In this document: piece by piece, positions 18,901 to 27,476 of the stretch
Layout: every line of letters starts with the position of its first letter
Position numbering within the stretch: the stretch's first letter is position 1
Assembly (NCBI GenBank): GCA_934394595.1
Contig: CAKRRX010000003.1
Location: 1-55,571, forward strand
Length of the DNA stretch: 55,571 nt
Reading direction: 5' to 3'
From: an uncultured Blautia sp.
Lineage (GTDB): Bacteria; Bacillota; Clostridia; Lachnospirales; Lachnospiraceae
Notes under the pieces: generated by a model
Databases searched by the model: none
What the model was told of the DNA's origin: nothing
Seen by the model: the letters and a program-made list of their open reading frames with translations, nothing else
Position numbers and translations under genes: made by a program

Positions 18901-19847
18901 GTGTCTGTGGAAAAAGAAATATCGGTAGCTTCTACAGCTTCTGCTACCTTGCTGGTCACCTTAAGGCTGTACCAGTTGTCAGAAAATGCCGCTGCCGTGA
19001 AGTGTATGGAAGAAACAGATGCAGGCACTGTGGCTTCATAATTCCTTGTCTTACCGGTGGTATCAAATTTGGGCTGAAGAATATTTTTTGCCAGATCTGT
19101 GTCTGTGGGAAGAAAGGCTTTGATATCCTGCAGATCCAGGCGACGTTTTACCAGAATCCGGTAAATCTGCCTATTCTCCTGTGTACCTGCTGTGATGGTA
19201 TATACAGCGCCTTTGGAACCATCCTTTCCTGCAGCAAAAATTCCTGCACCAAGATTATAGCGGATTCCCTGGGTATATCCGTCCACAGCCATGTCTTTTG
19301 TTTGTCTCTGGCCCTTCAGATCTGTAGCTTCAATTTGAACTGTGGCTCCCTCCGGTGCAGATGAGGACAGGTCTGCTGTAATCCAAAATGCGGAAGAATC
19401 CATATGGGAACCATATTCTGCAACATACACTTTTCCACCAAATTGTACATCCAGGTCTGCCTGTCTGGTGAGAGTGAATGGAGAGGACGTATTGTTGCTG
19501 TCATACAAGGTCAGGTGTTCCAGATAGCCATACTGATCCTGCAGATCCTCAGGAACAGCATCTGCAGCGGTGGCAGCACTCTCCCATCCTGCCAGTTCAT
19601 CGGTCTGCTGAGAGTCAAAAAATTCCTCATCGAACAGAATACCGTCTTCTGTATTTCCATCAGAAAAGCCTTCTGCATCTGAAAAATCAGCTGTCAGATT
19701 GTCCTCTTCACCGAAATTTTCTTCCACTTCCTTTTCCGGTGAAACAAACTCTGCTGCATAAACACTTCCTGCATATGCCGGCAGATTTCCAGCCAGAAGT
19801 GCCGCAGATAAAAGGCCTGTAAGCCATTTTTTCATTTTCGGTTTCAT
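15915..19847 (-). CDS. Secreted beta-propeller surface protein with cadherin-like and Big2 domains
   Basis: This protein has 1310 residues. A signal peptide (KWLTGLLSAALLAGNLPAYA) is followed by acidic and beta-sandwich modules. A PEGA-like segment lies near residue 400. A PQQ/YVTN-like beta-propeller spans about residues 480-890, with blade motifs such as GGTIYVASGQFIYKLDKNSG and DGYLYTGTW. A cadherin-like sandwich comes next, then a Thr/Pro linker and two Big2 domains (about 1152-1310). The ribosome site GAAGGAGG is strong. It follows the Pro/Thr-rich gene by 48 bp. In Bacteroides the propeller BtuG binds B12 on the cell surface; a similar job here is analogy only. No wall-sorting signal is visible, so attachment may be non-covalent. 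Confidence 0.87.
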   Translation of the reverse strand: MKPKMKKWLTGLLSAALLAGNLPAYAGSVYAAEFVSPEKEVEENFGEEDNLTADFSDAEGFSDGNTEDGILFDEEFFDSQQTDELAGWESAATAADAVPEDLQDQYGYLEHLTLYDSNNTSSPFTLTRQADLDVQFGGKVYVAEYGSHMDSSAFWITADLSSSAPEGATVQIEATDLKGQRQTKDMAVDGYTQGIRYNLGAGIFAAGKDGSKGAVYTITAGTQENRQIYRILVKRRLDLQDIKAFLPTDTDLAKNILQPKFDTTGKTRNYEATVPASVSSIHFTAAAFSDNWYSLKVTSKVAEAVEATDISFSTDTPATDIMLSQTGDTVITFFMEEENTYADPAYETQNYTSQGTYTITIHKQSNATVTFQVTPDDAVISVYGADGNRLSSSGSSWRIYDSILQGETYSWNVSRYGYISAQGSFTGGQQSEITVTLKKQDAKQTELTDNEWISFRNSENNNGLTDTQTPTDPNATVQKWAKQIGVGVEASVTPPLILGGTIYVASGQFIYKLDKNSGEIIARSEQLKGGMEYAMNPLCYGEGMLFAQIGGGQIQAISATSLNSLWISESVGGQTISPITYKDGYLYTGTWNSKTTAGTYFCLSVTDEDPARGDEVKYCTWKYNHKGGFYWAGAYVSGDYLVFGSDNGVADKNGEKINSNPSILYSVNTHTGMLLDKLTGLIGDIRSTVVYNNGYAYFTTKGGYLYRVHMNADGTFGNVTGYNLGGMSTGSPVVYKGRIYIGVAGSGGQFSSDGGHHFDVLNESDSGITKAYSVAIPGYPQAAPLLSTAYENQDFDGDGVADGRVYLYFTYNSLPGGIYMLEDAPGRTSGKAVELFRPAANQQQYCISTICVDKDGTLYYKNDSNYLMALETNGAYLDSVSAISDGGAVTWPSAFRKDTLEYKLKIPENAQKVTFTLKAPTGCTMTVNGQSCTGTYTVDTSSGSADVTVNVNAAGKSRSYLFHLAWDRSVPVFENMVVSTSNTYSNVANHLEISPAFNSAATSYRVIYKGTREFLNIFAELSDSTATVTAEGISGTGKVVVLGKVTGSGNAHRIAMYFDPGKPLAEAKVKLTVTAKSGKKTEYILVIQRTDTLSPTPTATPTPTPTQIPEVFGPWKTVSQATVFVPEKQQRSSNKGRTETRTVGSKLAPTIKVNAKTVKLKVKQSTSKLKVTGLANGDSIKSWTSSNRKVVSVSKKGTIKGLKAGKAKVTITLASNKKQTINVIVQKTAVKTEKITGLKSKITLKRGKKYTLKPTITPFTSQEKVNYTSSNKKVASVTLKGVITARKKGTAKITVKSGKKRFVVTVKVKN

Positions 19848-19895
19848 AGTGTGCCTCCTTCTCTTAGAATGTATTTGAAAAACAATTACATTGTT

Positions 19896-21704
19896 TTACT
19901 CTCCCTGCAGCTTTAATAATTTGCGGAAACGGCGCTTTGCCCCTGCAAAGAACAGCAAAAACACAATTCCGATTACAGCAAATGCAATTAAAATTTTGGT
20001 AAGGAGCTGTGTCTGACGCCAGCTGCGGGCGATTCTTCCGGTAACTCCCATATGGGAGGTCTGTGTGTCTGCAGGTGTCGCTGCGACTGTTTTTGTATCT
20101 GTATCAAAGGTCTTCGTATTTTCAGATGCTTCCGTATCCTGCTTTGGGGTTTCAGTAAGTCTTACATTCTTTTTTGCATTTTTTTTTGCATTCTTTGTGG
20201 ATGGGGACACCTTGTCATAGCTTATTTTCGCAGAATCTGAATACGCCCTGGAACTGATCTTATTGGTACCATTTATCTGTTTCAGATCGGACAGGGAGCC
20301 TTCCCCGCCTTTTCCCGGAAGAACGGCCTGAGATTTGTTTCCACCATGATCGGAACCATGGACCAGATTGGCCTGAGAGCTGTTCCTGATATCCGGTATA
20401 TGAATGACAAGGGGAGTGCTTACATTGCCGGCCTCATCCTTTACAGCTAAGACGATGTCCTTTTCTCCTGCTGTCAGTCCGGTAAGGCTGATGGTGTTGG
20501 TTCCTGCCTGTACCTCTGTTCCAAAGCCACTGGTATCCAATGTCGGAGTCTTTGTCCCTGCATCGACCACCTGATAATAGCATTTCCCCTTTTCCTGGGT
20601 TTTGTATACTACAGATGCCTCTTCTGTGGAGATTCTGCTGGCACTTATTCTTTTTAGCACCGGAGCTGTCACATCTGTTAGTTTTAAGGTTACATAGGTG
20701 TCTTTTTGTGTCCCATCTTCTGCAGTTACCTGGATGCGGACTGTGGCTTCTTTTTCCTGATCTGCAAAAAAGATTTTCCAATATGGGCGGTTCTTTTTCT
20801 CTATGTTTTCTTTTATGGTCTCATCCTTTTCTACTGTGGAGGGCTTAACTCCACTGATGGCATAAACTTTTACAGAAGCTTCTGGATCATTCACTTCCGT
20901 CCAGATATTCAGGCTCTGTCGTTCTCCCTCATAGACAGCCTGATATCGATCCTGCTCCGGGGAAAAATCGGGACTTAATTTCAGGATCCCTTTTCCATAT
21001 TTATCAGAGCTGGACACATACAGGCCCTTCAGTGTAGCATCCTGATTCAGAAGCCGGATCTGATACTCTGTGACAGATGAGTCGGCTGTGATCTTCTGGT
21101 GTACCTCCTGATATCCGGCTTTTCGCACGTAAATCTCATATTCCAGTTTTTCCTGGAGTGTGTAGCTGCCTGTGGAATCCGGCGTGAGAATATTACCTTC
21201 ATGATCCAGTACTACCACCAGGGCATCCTGGGGATCTACTTTGATCCTCACCGAAATTTCTGCAGGAACAGGGCTGAGGGTAGGATCTGGAGTTACCGTA
21301 ACAGTGGGCTCTGCAGGTGTCGGTGTCACAGTAGCAGCAGGTTCATTGGGCTTCGGTGTTACTGTGACTGATGGCTGGGTAGGTTCTGGTGCTTCTGTGG
21401 GAACCGGTGCTTCTGTGGGAACCGGTGCCGCCGTTGGAGCCGGTGCTTCCGTGGGAACCGGTGCCGCCGTGGGAACCGGTGCTTCTGTGGGAACCGGTGC
21501 CGCCGTTGGAGCCGGTGCTTCCGTGGGAACCGGTGCTTCCGTGGGAACCGGAGCCTCTGTAGGGGCTGGAGACTCCGTGGGAAACGGTGCTTCCGTGGAG
21601 GCTGCCTCTTCTGCATAAACATCATTTATCCAAATGGCATTCTCTGCAGGAATATTTCCGGCAACCAGTGCCACGGTAAGCGTACTCATTACAAATCTGT
21701 TCAT
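19896..21704 (-). CDS. Pro/Thr-rich surface protein with C-terminal membrane anchor
   Basis: This protein has 602 residues. It starts at an ATG directly following the stop of the DUF4430 gene (TAAATG). A signal-like N-terminus (STLTVALVAGNIPAENA) is followed by about 14 repeats of a PTEAPVPTEAPA type (about residues 38-125), a wall-spanning linker. Next come a PEGA-like domain (about 150-215), a cadherin-like sandwich (about 220-345) and an Ig/FN3-like domain (about 345-435). A charged low-complexity region and one membrane helix (ILIAFAVIGIVFLLFFAGA) with a basic tail complete it. It is probably anchored in the membrane and projects through the wall. It sits in the cobalamin-regulated cluster; its function is unknown. 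Confidence 0.85.
   Translation of the reverse strand: MNRFVMSTLTVALVAGNIPAENAIWINDVYAEEAASTEAPFPTESPAPTEAPVPTEAPVPTEAPAPTAAPVPTEAPVPTAAPVPTEAPAPTAAPVPTEAPVPTEAPEPTQPSVTVTPKPNEPAATVTPTPAEPTVTVTPDPTLSPVPAEISVRIKVDPQDALVVVLDHEGNILTPDSTGSYTLQEKLEYEIYVRKAGYQEVHQKITADSSVTEYQIRLLNQDATLKGLYVSSSDKYGKGILKLSPDFSPEQDRYQAVYEGERQSLNIWTEVNDPEASVKVYAISGVKPSTVEKDETIKENIEKKNRPYWKIFFADQEKEATVRIQVTAEDGTQKDTYVTLKLTDVTAPVLKRISASRISTEEASVVYKTQEKGKCYYQVVDAGTKTPTLDTSGFGTEVQAGTNTISLTGLTAGEKDIVLAVKDEAGNVSTPLVIHIPDIRNSSQANLVHGSDHGGNKSQAVLPGKGGEGSLSDLKQINGTNKISSRAYSDSAKISYDKVSPSTKNAKKNAKKNVRLTETPKQDTEASENTKTFDTDTKTVAATPADTQTSHMGVTGRIARSWRQTQLLTKILIAFAVIGIVFLLFFAGAKRRFRKLLKLQGE
21386..21600 (-). repeat. In-frame tandem repeat coding Pro-Thr-Glu-Ala-Pro
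   Basis: Imperfect 18-bp units (plus-strand core GCTTCTGTGGGAACCGGT and GCCGCCGTTGGAGCCGGT variants) are repeated about 12 times. Such repeats vary in copy number between strains by slippage. Confidence 0.85.
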
Positions 21705-23078
21705 TTACCAGTCCCCCCATACTTCTCCCGATGCTCCACCGCCGATATCTGCGCCGGAATAAAGGGAAAAACGTAATCGTACTTCATCTCCATCTGCCGG
21801 AAAATAAGCAGACATTCCAACATTCATATATTCTCCATTTACAGAGTACATCCACCCGGAATCCATGGTAAAATCAAATTCCCCAATCCAGTTGGCATCA
21901 TGGTCAGACAGCTGACAGTTTACTTCCTGCAAATGTACAAGGAGATCTTCCGGAATCATCGCACCAGCAGCAATGCCCCCTCTTCCAATTGCCTTCAGAT
22001 AAAAACCACTGGTGGCATTTCCGTCGTTTCGCCAGTCAAAGCCGGTATTTTGAAGGAGTCTCAACAAAACCGAGGAAAGCTGTTCCCCCTGATAAAATTC
22101 AATGGAGGTTGCCGGAAGGATAGTTCCAAGCCCAATGGTTCCAGCCTCAATGCTGATGGTGACAGAACCAGCTGTTTCCGGAACTTCCTCATTTCCCTTA
22201 TAAAGGGTAAATACCGGAAGGGTGGTAGTCCAGCCCTCTTCGTCTGTGGCACTGATCTCTATAGTATTGACACCCTCTGTTAGCTCCAGCCGGTAAGCCA
22301 GGATTCCCTGTGCAGGCTGTCCCTGCATGGACAGCCTCTGACCGTTTCCTGTTACCTGCAAAGAAGAAGCTCCCATATTGTTTCCATAATGATCCGTTGC
22401 CTGGATATAAAAAGTCCGGTAGGAGGCGTTTACTGTTTCCCCATCTGTAAGGTCTGTTGCAATCACCGGATATTTATCTTCATCAGGATCCGGCGCCTGG
22501 GTAGGTGCAGGCGCTTCCGTGATCTGTGGTTCTTCCGGGCTGTCCGGTATCTGAGCCCCCTGCTGGTTTTTATCATCATTTTTTTCAGAGGTCTTGGAAC
22601 CCTCTCCCTGATGTTCTGGTTCCTCCTGCTCATCATAATGTATGGTATTACTCTGATCTTTTTGGTCATTATTGTTATCGTTTTCAGAAGGCGTTTCCGT
22701 AGGTTGAATTTCCGGGGCTGCCGTAGGACTTGGTTCAGGCGTTACGGTGACCTCTGGTGTTTTGGCAGAAGAGGCCGGACTCTGGGTAGGTGTGGGCGTT
22801 ACTGTAGGCTCTGGCTCTTCTTCCGGAAGTATCTGTGCCTGTTCCATCACCTGCCTGTCATTTTCCCCTTTTCCTTCATCTTCTCCTGCATATGCATATC
22901 CGGTTCCCAGATATCCTTTCAGAGAGCTGTCTGCATGGATTCCCTGAACTGGATCTTTTTCTACCACGGGAGTCTGTTTTTTTACTCCAAGTACCAGGAC
23001 AGCTGCAAAAAGGAGTATTCCAAGTATAGGAAATACAGCTGTCAAAATCTGTTTTTTCCTGTTTTTCTTTTTATTCAT
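21705..23078 (-). CDS. Membrane-anchored DUF4430 (transcobalamin-C-like) protein
   Basis: This protein has 457 residues. An N-terminal membrane helix (ILTAVFPILGILLFAAVLVLG) is followed by a Pro/Thr/Glu-rich stalk (about 85-200) and an Ig-like domain (about 205-295). A C-terminal DUF4430 domain (about 305-457) shows SSVLLRLLQNTGFD and then GWMYSVNGEYMNVGMSAYFP and EVRLRFSLYSGADIG. DUF4430 shares its fold and InterPro family with the C-terminal beta domain of transcobalamin and intrinsic factor, which covers bound cobalamin. It lies 24 bp after the transglutaminase-like gene and is coupled to the next gene by TAAATG. A role as a surface B12 binder is inferred from domain, riboswitch and ECF context. 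Confidence 0.87.
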   Translation of the reverse strand: MNKKKNRKKQILTAVFPILGILLFAAVLVLGVKKQTPVVEKDPVQGIHADSSLKGYLGTGYAYAGEDEGKGENDRQVMEQAQILPEEEPEPTVTPTPTQSPASSAKTPEVTVTPEPSPTAAPEIQPTETPSENDNNNDQKDQSNTIHYDEQEEPEHQGEGSKTSEKNDDKNQQGAQIPDSPEEPQITEAPAPTQAPDPDEDKYPVIATDLTDGETVNASYRTFYIQATDHYGNNMGASSLQVTGNGQRLSMQGQPAQGILAYRLELTEGVNTIEISATDEEGWTTTLPVFTLYKGNEEVPETAGSVTISIEAGTIGLGTILPATSIEFYQGEQLSSVLLRLLQNTGFDWRNDGNATSGFYLKAIGRGGIAAGAMIPEDLLVHLQEVNCQLSDHDANWIGEFDFTMDSGWMYSVNGEYMNVGMSAYFPADGDEVRLRFSLYSGADIGGGASGEVWGDW

Positions 23079-23102
23079 AAAATTATTCCTATTTCACCGA
23101 AT

Positions 23103-25421
23103 TTAATAAAGTCTCTCCAGATATTTCAGGATCCATCTGTCAAACCAGCTTCGTGCTTTTTTTAATTCCCGAAGCATATGCCGGATACATCTTTGTGTAT
23201 CTCTTTTTTCAGCAGGGGTTATGGGATGGGGGCTGAATGCCGCCTTTTTTCCAATACTGCTGACCTGCTGATAAAGCTCTTTTGTTTCAGAAGAATAATC
23301 CTCTTTTCCATGGTCATAAAGTTCTCTTGCATACCCCGCCATAGCCCGCACAGCAAGGCGGCTATCTGCTGCTCCAAACCGTTTTTTCCGCTTGCAGTTG
23401 GCCGCAAAACGCATACAATAGACTGTCAAAATAAATACCAGGCAAAAGACATCAAAAACCATCAAAAACAAAACCAGAAGCTTCTCCATTCCAAACAACG
23501 CAAGCTTCAGGCTCCAGTTAGTACGGATATTCTCATCTGCCAAAGGCGTTTCTTCTGTTTCCGGAACAGAAACAGCTATTTGTCCCTTCGCTTCCAATCC
23601 GGTTTTCAGATCTGCCTCTTCCATCACACCGTAATAAGAGGGGGTCATTTCCAATGGAATCCAGCCTAGTCCATCCAGATAGATTTCTGTCCAGGCATGA
23701 CCGTTTTTTCCGGAAATTTCAATAGTATCCCCCGATTTTTTCCCAGATACATCTTCTTGAGTGACCAGATAACCTTCCACATAACGGGCTGGGATCCCGT
23801 AATAGCGGAACATCAGTGTAGCTGCTGTGGCAAAATGCACACTGTGACCGATTTTTGAGCCGGTAAGAAAATACTCGGTAAAATCTTCCTTCCCGTTATA
23901 AAGCTCTGTGGCGTTGCTGCAGGTAAGATTTTTTTCCAGATAAGTACGGATCCGGGAAATCGCAGTGAAATAATCTATATGTCCCTGTTCCCGGTTGCCT
24001 CCATCTCCCAGTTCCTGACGGAACAATGCTTCCAGATTTCCCGGAATTGCGGTATCCTGCTGATACACAAAGGCGTTATAATAGCTTTCTTCCTCCCGGT
24101 ACTTCTTTTTTGTTTCTGCATATAAAGCCTGATAGGTTTTTGCTGCAAGCTGTGTAAAGTCTTTTACCTGATTTTCCAGAGAAGAAAATCGATACTCTCT
24201 GCATCCGAACACACCTCTGGCTTTTAAGGTACTGTCTGCAAGCGGACTTTCTCCCTGGTACCCTTCCGGCAGTTTCTGTAATTCATAAGGAGTATAAAGA
24301 TATTTGCTGCTGGCCTTTTCATTTTGGATGGCAACAGTGCCTGCCATTTCAGCCAGATTTCCCCCATCTGTCAGGGCTTTCGCTGTACTGATCTGTGTTT
24401 CTCCATAAAAGCCATCCTGATGAAGCCAGTAAAACAGATTTTTTTCCTGGTAAGCATCCTCTGTGGAAATACTTTTCCAGGAAGAGCCGTCGTAAACACT
24501 TCCCACGAATCCCCTCAGATAAAGTGAGGATGGCTTTTCCATAGTTACCTTCAAAGCCGTCTCATCTGATCCGGTCCAGGAACCGGTTTCCTTTAATTTT
24601 CCCTCTGGCAGGGAATTAATCTTTTTCCCTTTCTGATAGCGAAGATCACAAAGCCAGGACTCTGCCTGCTCCTTTGCATTTGTTACGAGCTGAGAATCCT
24701 GATAATCTGCGGCAGGAAGGATGCTTCCAAGAAAAATCCCGGCAATTACCGCTGTCGCCATGCAGAATACAGTACCGGCTAAAAATCCGGACAGTTTTTG
24801 GGATGCACTGCTTTTTAAGTCGGAAAAAAATCGCATATAATTTATTTCCAGAATGATTCCGGCATAAAAAGCAAGGCATATCCTGATATCAGGAAGCAGC
24901 CTGATGCCTGCCATAAGTACAGGAAGAAAGCAGGCCTGAATGAGAACCAGCAATGAAATACGCAATTTCAGGATCAAATATCCCACAGTTCCCACGGCAA
25001 TACCCAAAAACACCAGAAAAACTGTCCTGGAAAATGTCTGTTCAGAGTCATTTAACTGGAATACGGTGACATAAATCCCGGCTTTTTTTCCAAGGACTTC
25101 AGACAGCCGATTCCAGACCCAGGTTCCGCCCCTGATAATCCTGCCTGAAAAAGCCAGTACAGTACAGCCAGCCACAACTGTGGAAAGAATTCCGGTAAAA
25201 ACCATGTATTTCTTCATTCTTCCCACAAAAGAACAAAAAAACGCACTCATAAACACACTGAGCAAAAAGGGAGTTTTGGGAATCCCTGATGTAAGGGAAT
25301 CCAAAAGGATCAGCATTCCGATCCCATTTGCCAGAAATATCAGTGCAGTTTCCAGAAGCATACCGGGCAGCTGTCTGTATCCTTTTCCTGTTTGTTTTTT
25401 TTCTGTGATCCAAACTTCCAT
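23103..25421 (-). CDS. Transglutaminase-like membrane protein (TgpA-type), catalytic Cys replaced by Ser
   Basis: This protein has 772 residues. About seven N-terminal membrane helices (residues 20-250) are followed by an extracellular transglutaminase-like core, a C-terminal membrane helix (KLLVLFLMVFDVFCLVFIL) and a cytoplasmic tail, as in TgpA/YebA proteins. In the core the usual G-x-C-x-x-F-A reads GHSVHFATAATLMFRYYG, with AGT (Ser) at the nucleophile position. The His is kept in NGHAWTEIYLDGLGW; the usual Asp is Glu (PLEMTP). Activity is therefore doubtful. The start is the ATG at 25421 after AAGGAGA; the longer frame lacks a ribosome site. It overlaps the DUF58 gene by 82 bp. MoxR-DUF58-TGase is a widespread trio of unclear function. 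Confidence 0.9.
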   Translation of the reverse strand: MEVWITEKKQTGKGYRQLPGMLLETALIFLANGIGMLILLDSLTSGIPKTPFLLSVFMSAFFCSFVGRMKKYMVFTGILSTVVAGCTVLAFSGRIIRGGTWVWNRLSEVLGKKAGIYVTVFQLNDSEQTFSRTVFLVFLGIAVGTVGYLILKLRISLLVLIQACFLPVLMAGIRLLPDIRICLAFYAGIILEINYMRFFSDLKSSASQKLSGFLAGTVFCMATAVIAGIFLGSILPAADYQDSQLVTNAKEQAESWLCDLRYQKGKKINSLPEGKLKETGSWTGSDETALKVTMEKPSSLYLRGFVGSVYDGSSWKSISTEDAYQEKNLFYWLHQDGFYGETQISTAKALTDGGNLAEMAGTVAIQNEKASSKYLYTPYELQKLPEGYQGESPLADSTLKARGVFGCREYRFSSLENQVKDFTQLAAKTYQALYAETKKKYREEESYYNAFVYQQDTAIPGNLEALFRQELGDGGNREQGHIDYFTAISRIRTYLEKNLTCSNATELYNGKEDFTEYFLTGSKIGHSVHFATAATLMFRYYGIPARYVEGYLVTQEDVSGKKSGDTIEISGKNGHAWTEIYLDGLGWIPLEMTPSYYGVMEEADLKTGLEAKGQIAVSVPETEETPLADENIRTNWSLKLALFGMEKLLVLFLMVFDVFCLVFILTVYCMRFAANCKRKKRFGAADSRLAVRAMAGYARELYDHGKEDYSSETKELYQQVSSIGKKAAFSPHPITPAEKRDTQRCIRHMLRELKKARSWFDRWILKYLERLY

Positions 25422-26515
25422 GTAATGGTTTCTCCTTGATCTGGTGTGCCGGACATGCCGCAGCACACAACCGTTACTTCCCCTCTGTCTTTCAAAGGCT
25501 GAACGTCCTCTCCGGGATTCCCTGTAAGATAAATATAATTTGCAAAATTCTGAGGTCCCGGATTTTTCAAATATTCCTGCACCACTTTGCAGTGACTGTT
25601 TCCCCCTTGTCTGAGAAAGAGATACAACATCGTTTCACAATCCTGAGCCGTGGTGATTTTCTGCATATGGATCTGTCCGGATACAGCGTCTGTCACCCCT
25701 GCCTGACAGGAAATCCTCTGTTCCAAAAAGCTGTGTAAAACAGCACTGAAAACTTCTGCAAGTGTCTGGGAAACTCCCGGATCTTTTTTATTCAGAAAAC
25801 TGTCAGCCAGTATGAGAACCGTATCGTCCACCGGAAAGCTTTTTTCCCGGATCATCATACTGTCCAGCTTGCCGGAAAGCTTCCAGTGAATCTGACGGAT
25901 GCTGTCTCCATCCTGATATTCCCTGATATCAAAGGTCTCTCCCGGATCCTCCCCCGGACGGCTTCCCGAATACCGAAAGCTCTCCATATCAAAGCCTTCT
26001 CTGGTAAGGAAGGCAAAATCCTGTTTCTGTTCTGGTGGCATGATCACGGTGCAGCCCTTTTCTTCCAGTTTTTTCTTTCTGGACAGAATTCCAAAAAAAT
26101 CACTGCATTTCCATTCTGCCACCCAAAAGTTGATGCATCCACACCAGCTGCTCACAGCCTGAAACTCTATTTCCTCTTTTCCTTTGCTGCCAAGAGAAAA
26201 AGAAAAAGGAATTTTCCCGGTCTCCCCGGTATAACTGTTTTTCCAGAAAATATATCCCTTTCCAAGAAATACCGGCAGAACCGACTGATTTTTCACTATC
26301 AGTTTTCCTTTGAAAGTACTGGCCTGCTCTGCTGCCTTTGGAAGAAAAAAAGAAGCTGTTGTCTTTTTTCCGCAAAATGCTCCCAGAATCAGGGAGCCTG
26401 CTGCAACAATAAAAAAAATCAAGAGGACAGCTACAAAGATCCATGAGCCTGTAAACACTGCTGCCAGTGCCATGCACAACAGCCATAAAATCCATAAAAT
26501 CCTGTTTTTCATCAT
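25340..26515 (-). CDS. DUF58 domain protein
   Basis: This protein has 391 residues. Two membrane helices at the N-terminus (ILWILWLLCMALAAVFTGSW and the next) are followed by a beta domain and the DUF58 core (FDIREYQDGDSIRQIHWKLS, then MMIREKSFPVDDTVLILADS). The latter resembles a von Willebrand A fold. DUF58 proteins accompany MoxR ATPases and may be chaperoned by them. It overlaps the moxR-like stop by 4 bp (ATGA) and the next gene by 82 bp, so the three genes are translationally linked. Confidence 0.92.
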   Translation of the reverse strand: MMKNRILWILWLLCMALAAVFTGSWIFVAVLLIFFIVAAGSLILGAFCGKKTTASFFLPKAAEQASTFKGKLIVKNQSVLPVFLGKGYIFWKNSYTGETGKIPFSFSLGSKGKEEIEFQAVSSWCGCINFWVAEWKCSDFFGILSRKKKLEEKGCTVIMPPEQKQDFAFLTREGFDMESFRYSGSRPGEDPGETFDIREYQDGDSIRQIHWKLSGKLDSMMIREKSFPVDDTVLILADSFLNKKDPGVSQTLAEVFSAVLHSFLEQRISCQAGVTDAVSGQIHMQKITTAQDCETMLYLFLRQGGNSHCKVVQEYLKNPGPQNFANYIYLTGNPGEDVQPLKDRGEVTVVCCGMSGTPDQGETITWKFGSQKKNKQEKDTDSCPVCFWKLH

Positions 26516-27447
26516 CCCTCAACCTTTGGCAACGGTACCTTGGCCAGAATTTCCTCCAGAACCTTTCTGGCGCTTAATTCTTCATATCTTGCACGGGGAT
26601 CCAGAATCATACGATGCGCCGACACATCCAGAAATACCTTCTGTATATCCTCAGGCACCACATAGTCCCGATCCTCCATAAATGCGGCAGCCTTTGTCAT
26701 ACGACATAATGCCAGCGTACCTCTTGGACTCAGGCCAAGAGAGATCATAGGATGATTTCTTGTAGCCTCTGCCAGAGTAGCAATATATTCCAAGATGGAA
26801 TCTGCCATATAAACCTTTTGCACCTGTTTTTGCAGTTCCAGTACTTCTTCCTTTGAAATGACCGCAATGGCTTTTTCCAGAGGATTCTCCTGCTGACGGT
26901 CGCGAAGCAGTTCCACCAAAGCGTCATGGTCCGGATATCCCATGGAAAGGCTGACCATAAAACGGTCCAGCTGAGATTCCGGCAGCATCTGGGTACCGGA
27001 AGAACCTGTTGGGTTTTCTGTGGCAATGACCACAAAGGGCTGGGGGACCAGATGAGTTTCCTGATCTACTGTAACCTTTCCCTCTTCCATAACTTCCAGT
27101 AGGGCTGACTGGGTTTTGCTGGAAGTACGGTTGATCTCATCTGCCAGAAGCATATTGCACATCACAGCTCCAGGGCGGTAGAGAAATTTTCCACTTCCCT
27201 TATCATACATGGTAAAACCTGTCACATCAGAAGGAACCACATCCGGCGTAAACTGGATCCGGTTAAAATCCATTCCCATCAACCGGCAAAGAGCCAGAGC
27301 TGTTGTGGTTTTTCCCACTCCCGGGACATCCTCAAGAAGAACGTGTCCCCTCGCAAGGACTGCCATGATGATCTTATCTGTAGTTTCCTTTTTTCCTTTT
27401 ATGATAGTTCCAAGCTCCCTCTGGAGCTGTCTGATCTTATCTGCCAA
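26512..27447 (-). CDS. MoxR-type AAA+ ATPase
   Basis: This protein has 311 residues. It shows Walker A (VLLEDVPGVGKTTTAL), Walker B (MLLADEINR), sensor 1 (FVVIATENPTGSSGT), an arginine finger region (LPESQLDRFMVSLSMGYP), and the lid domain typical of MoxR/RavA proteins. MoxR ATPases act as chaperones for partner vWA or DUF58 proteins; here DUF58 is directly downstream with a 4-bp overlap. The start codon is TTG at 27447, supported by AGGAGG nine bases before it. It lies 29 bp after the toroid lipoprotein, within the cobalamin-regulated operon. Confidence 0.94.
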   Translation of the reverse strand: MADKIRQLQRELGTIIKGKKETTDKIIMAVLARGHVLLEDVPGVGKTTTALALCRLMGMDFNRIQFTPDVVPSDVTGFTMYDKGSGKFLYRPGAVMCNMLLADEINRTSSKTQSALLEVMEEGKVTVDQETHLVPQPFVVIATENPTGSSGTQMLPESQLDRFMVSLSMGYPDHDALVELLRDRQQENPLEKAIAVISKEEVLELQKQVQKVYMADSILEYIATLAEATRNHPMISLGLSPRGTLALCRMTKAAAFMEDRDYVVPEDIQKVFLDVSAHRMILDPRARYEELSARKVLEEILAKVPLPKVEG

Positions 27448-27476
27448 TTTGTGTAGCCTCCTGTTTTTATCCGGCT

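Noticed and set aside
21241..21618. Plus-strand Gly/Ala/Thr repeat frame of 125 codons
   Set aside because: It is the antisense of the Pro/Thr repeat in the minus-strand surface gene; repeats keep all frames open.
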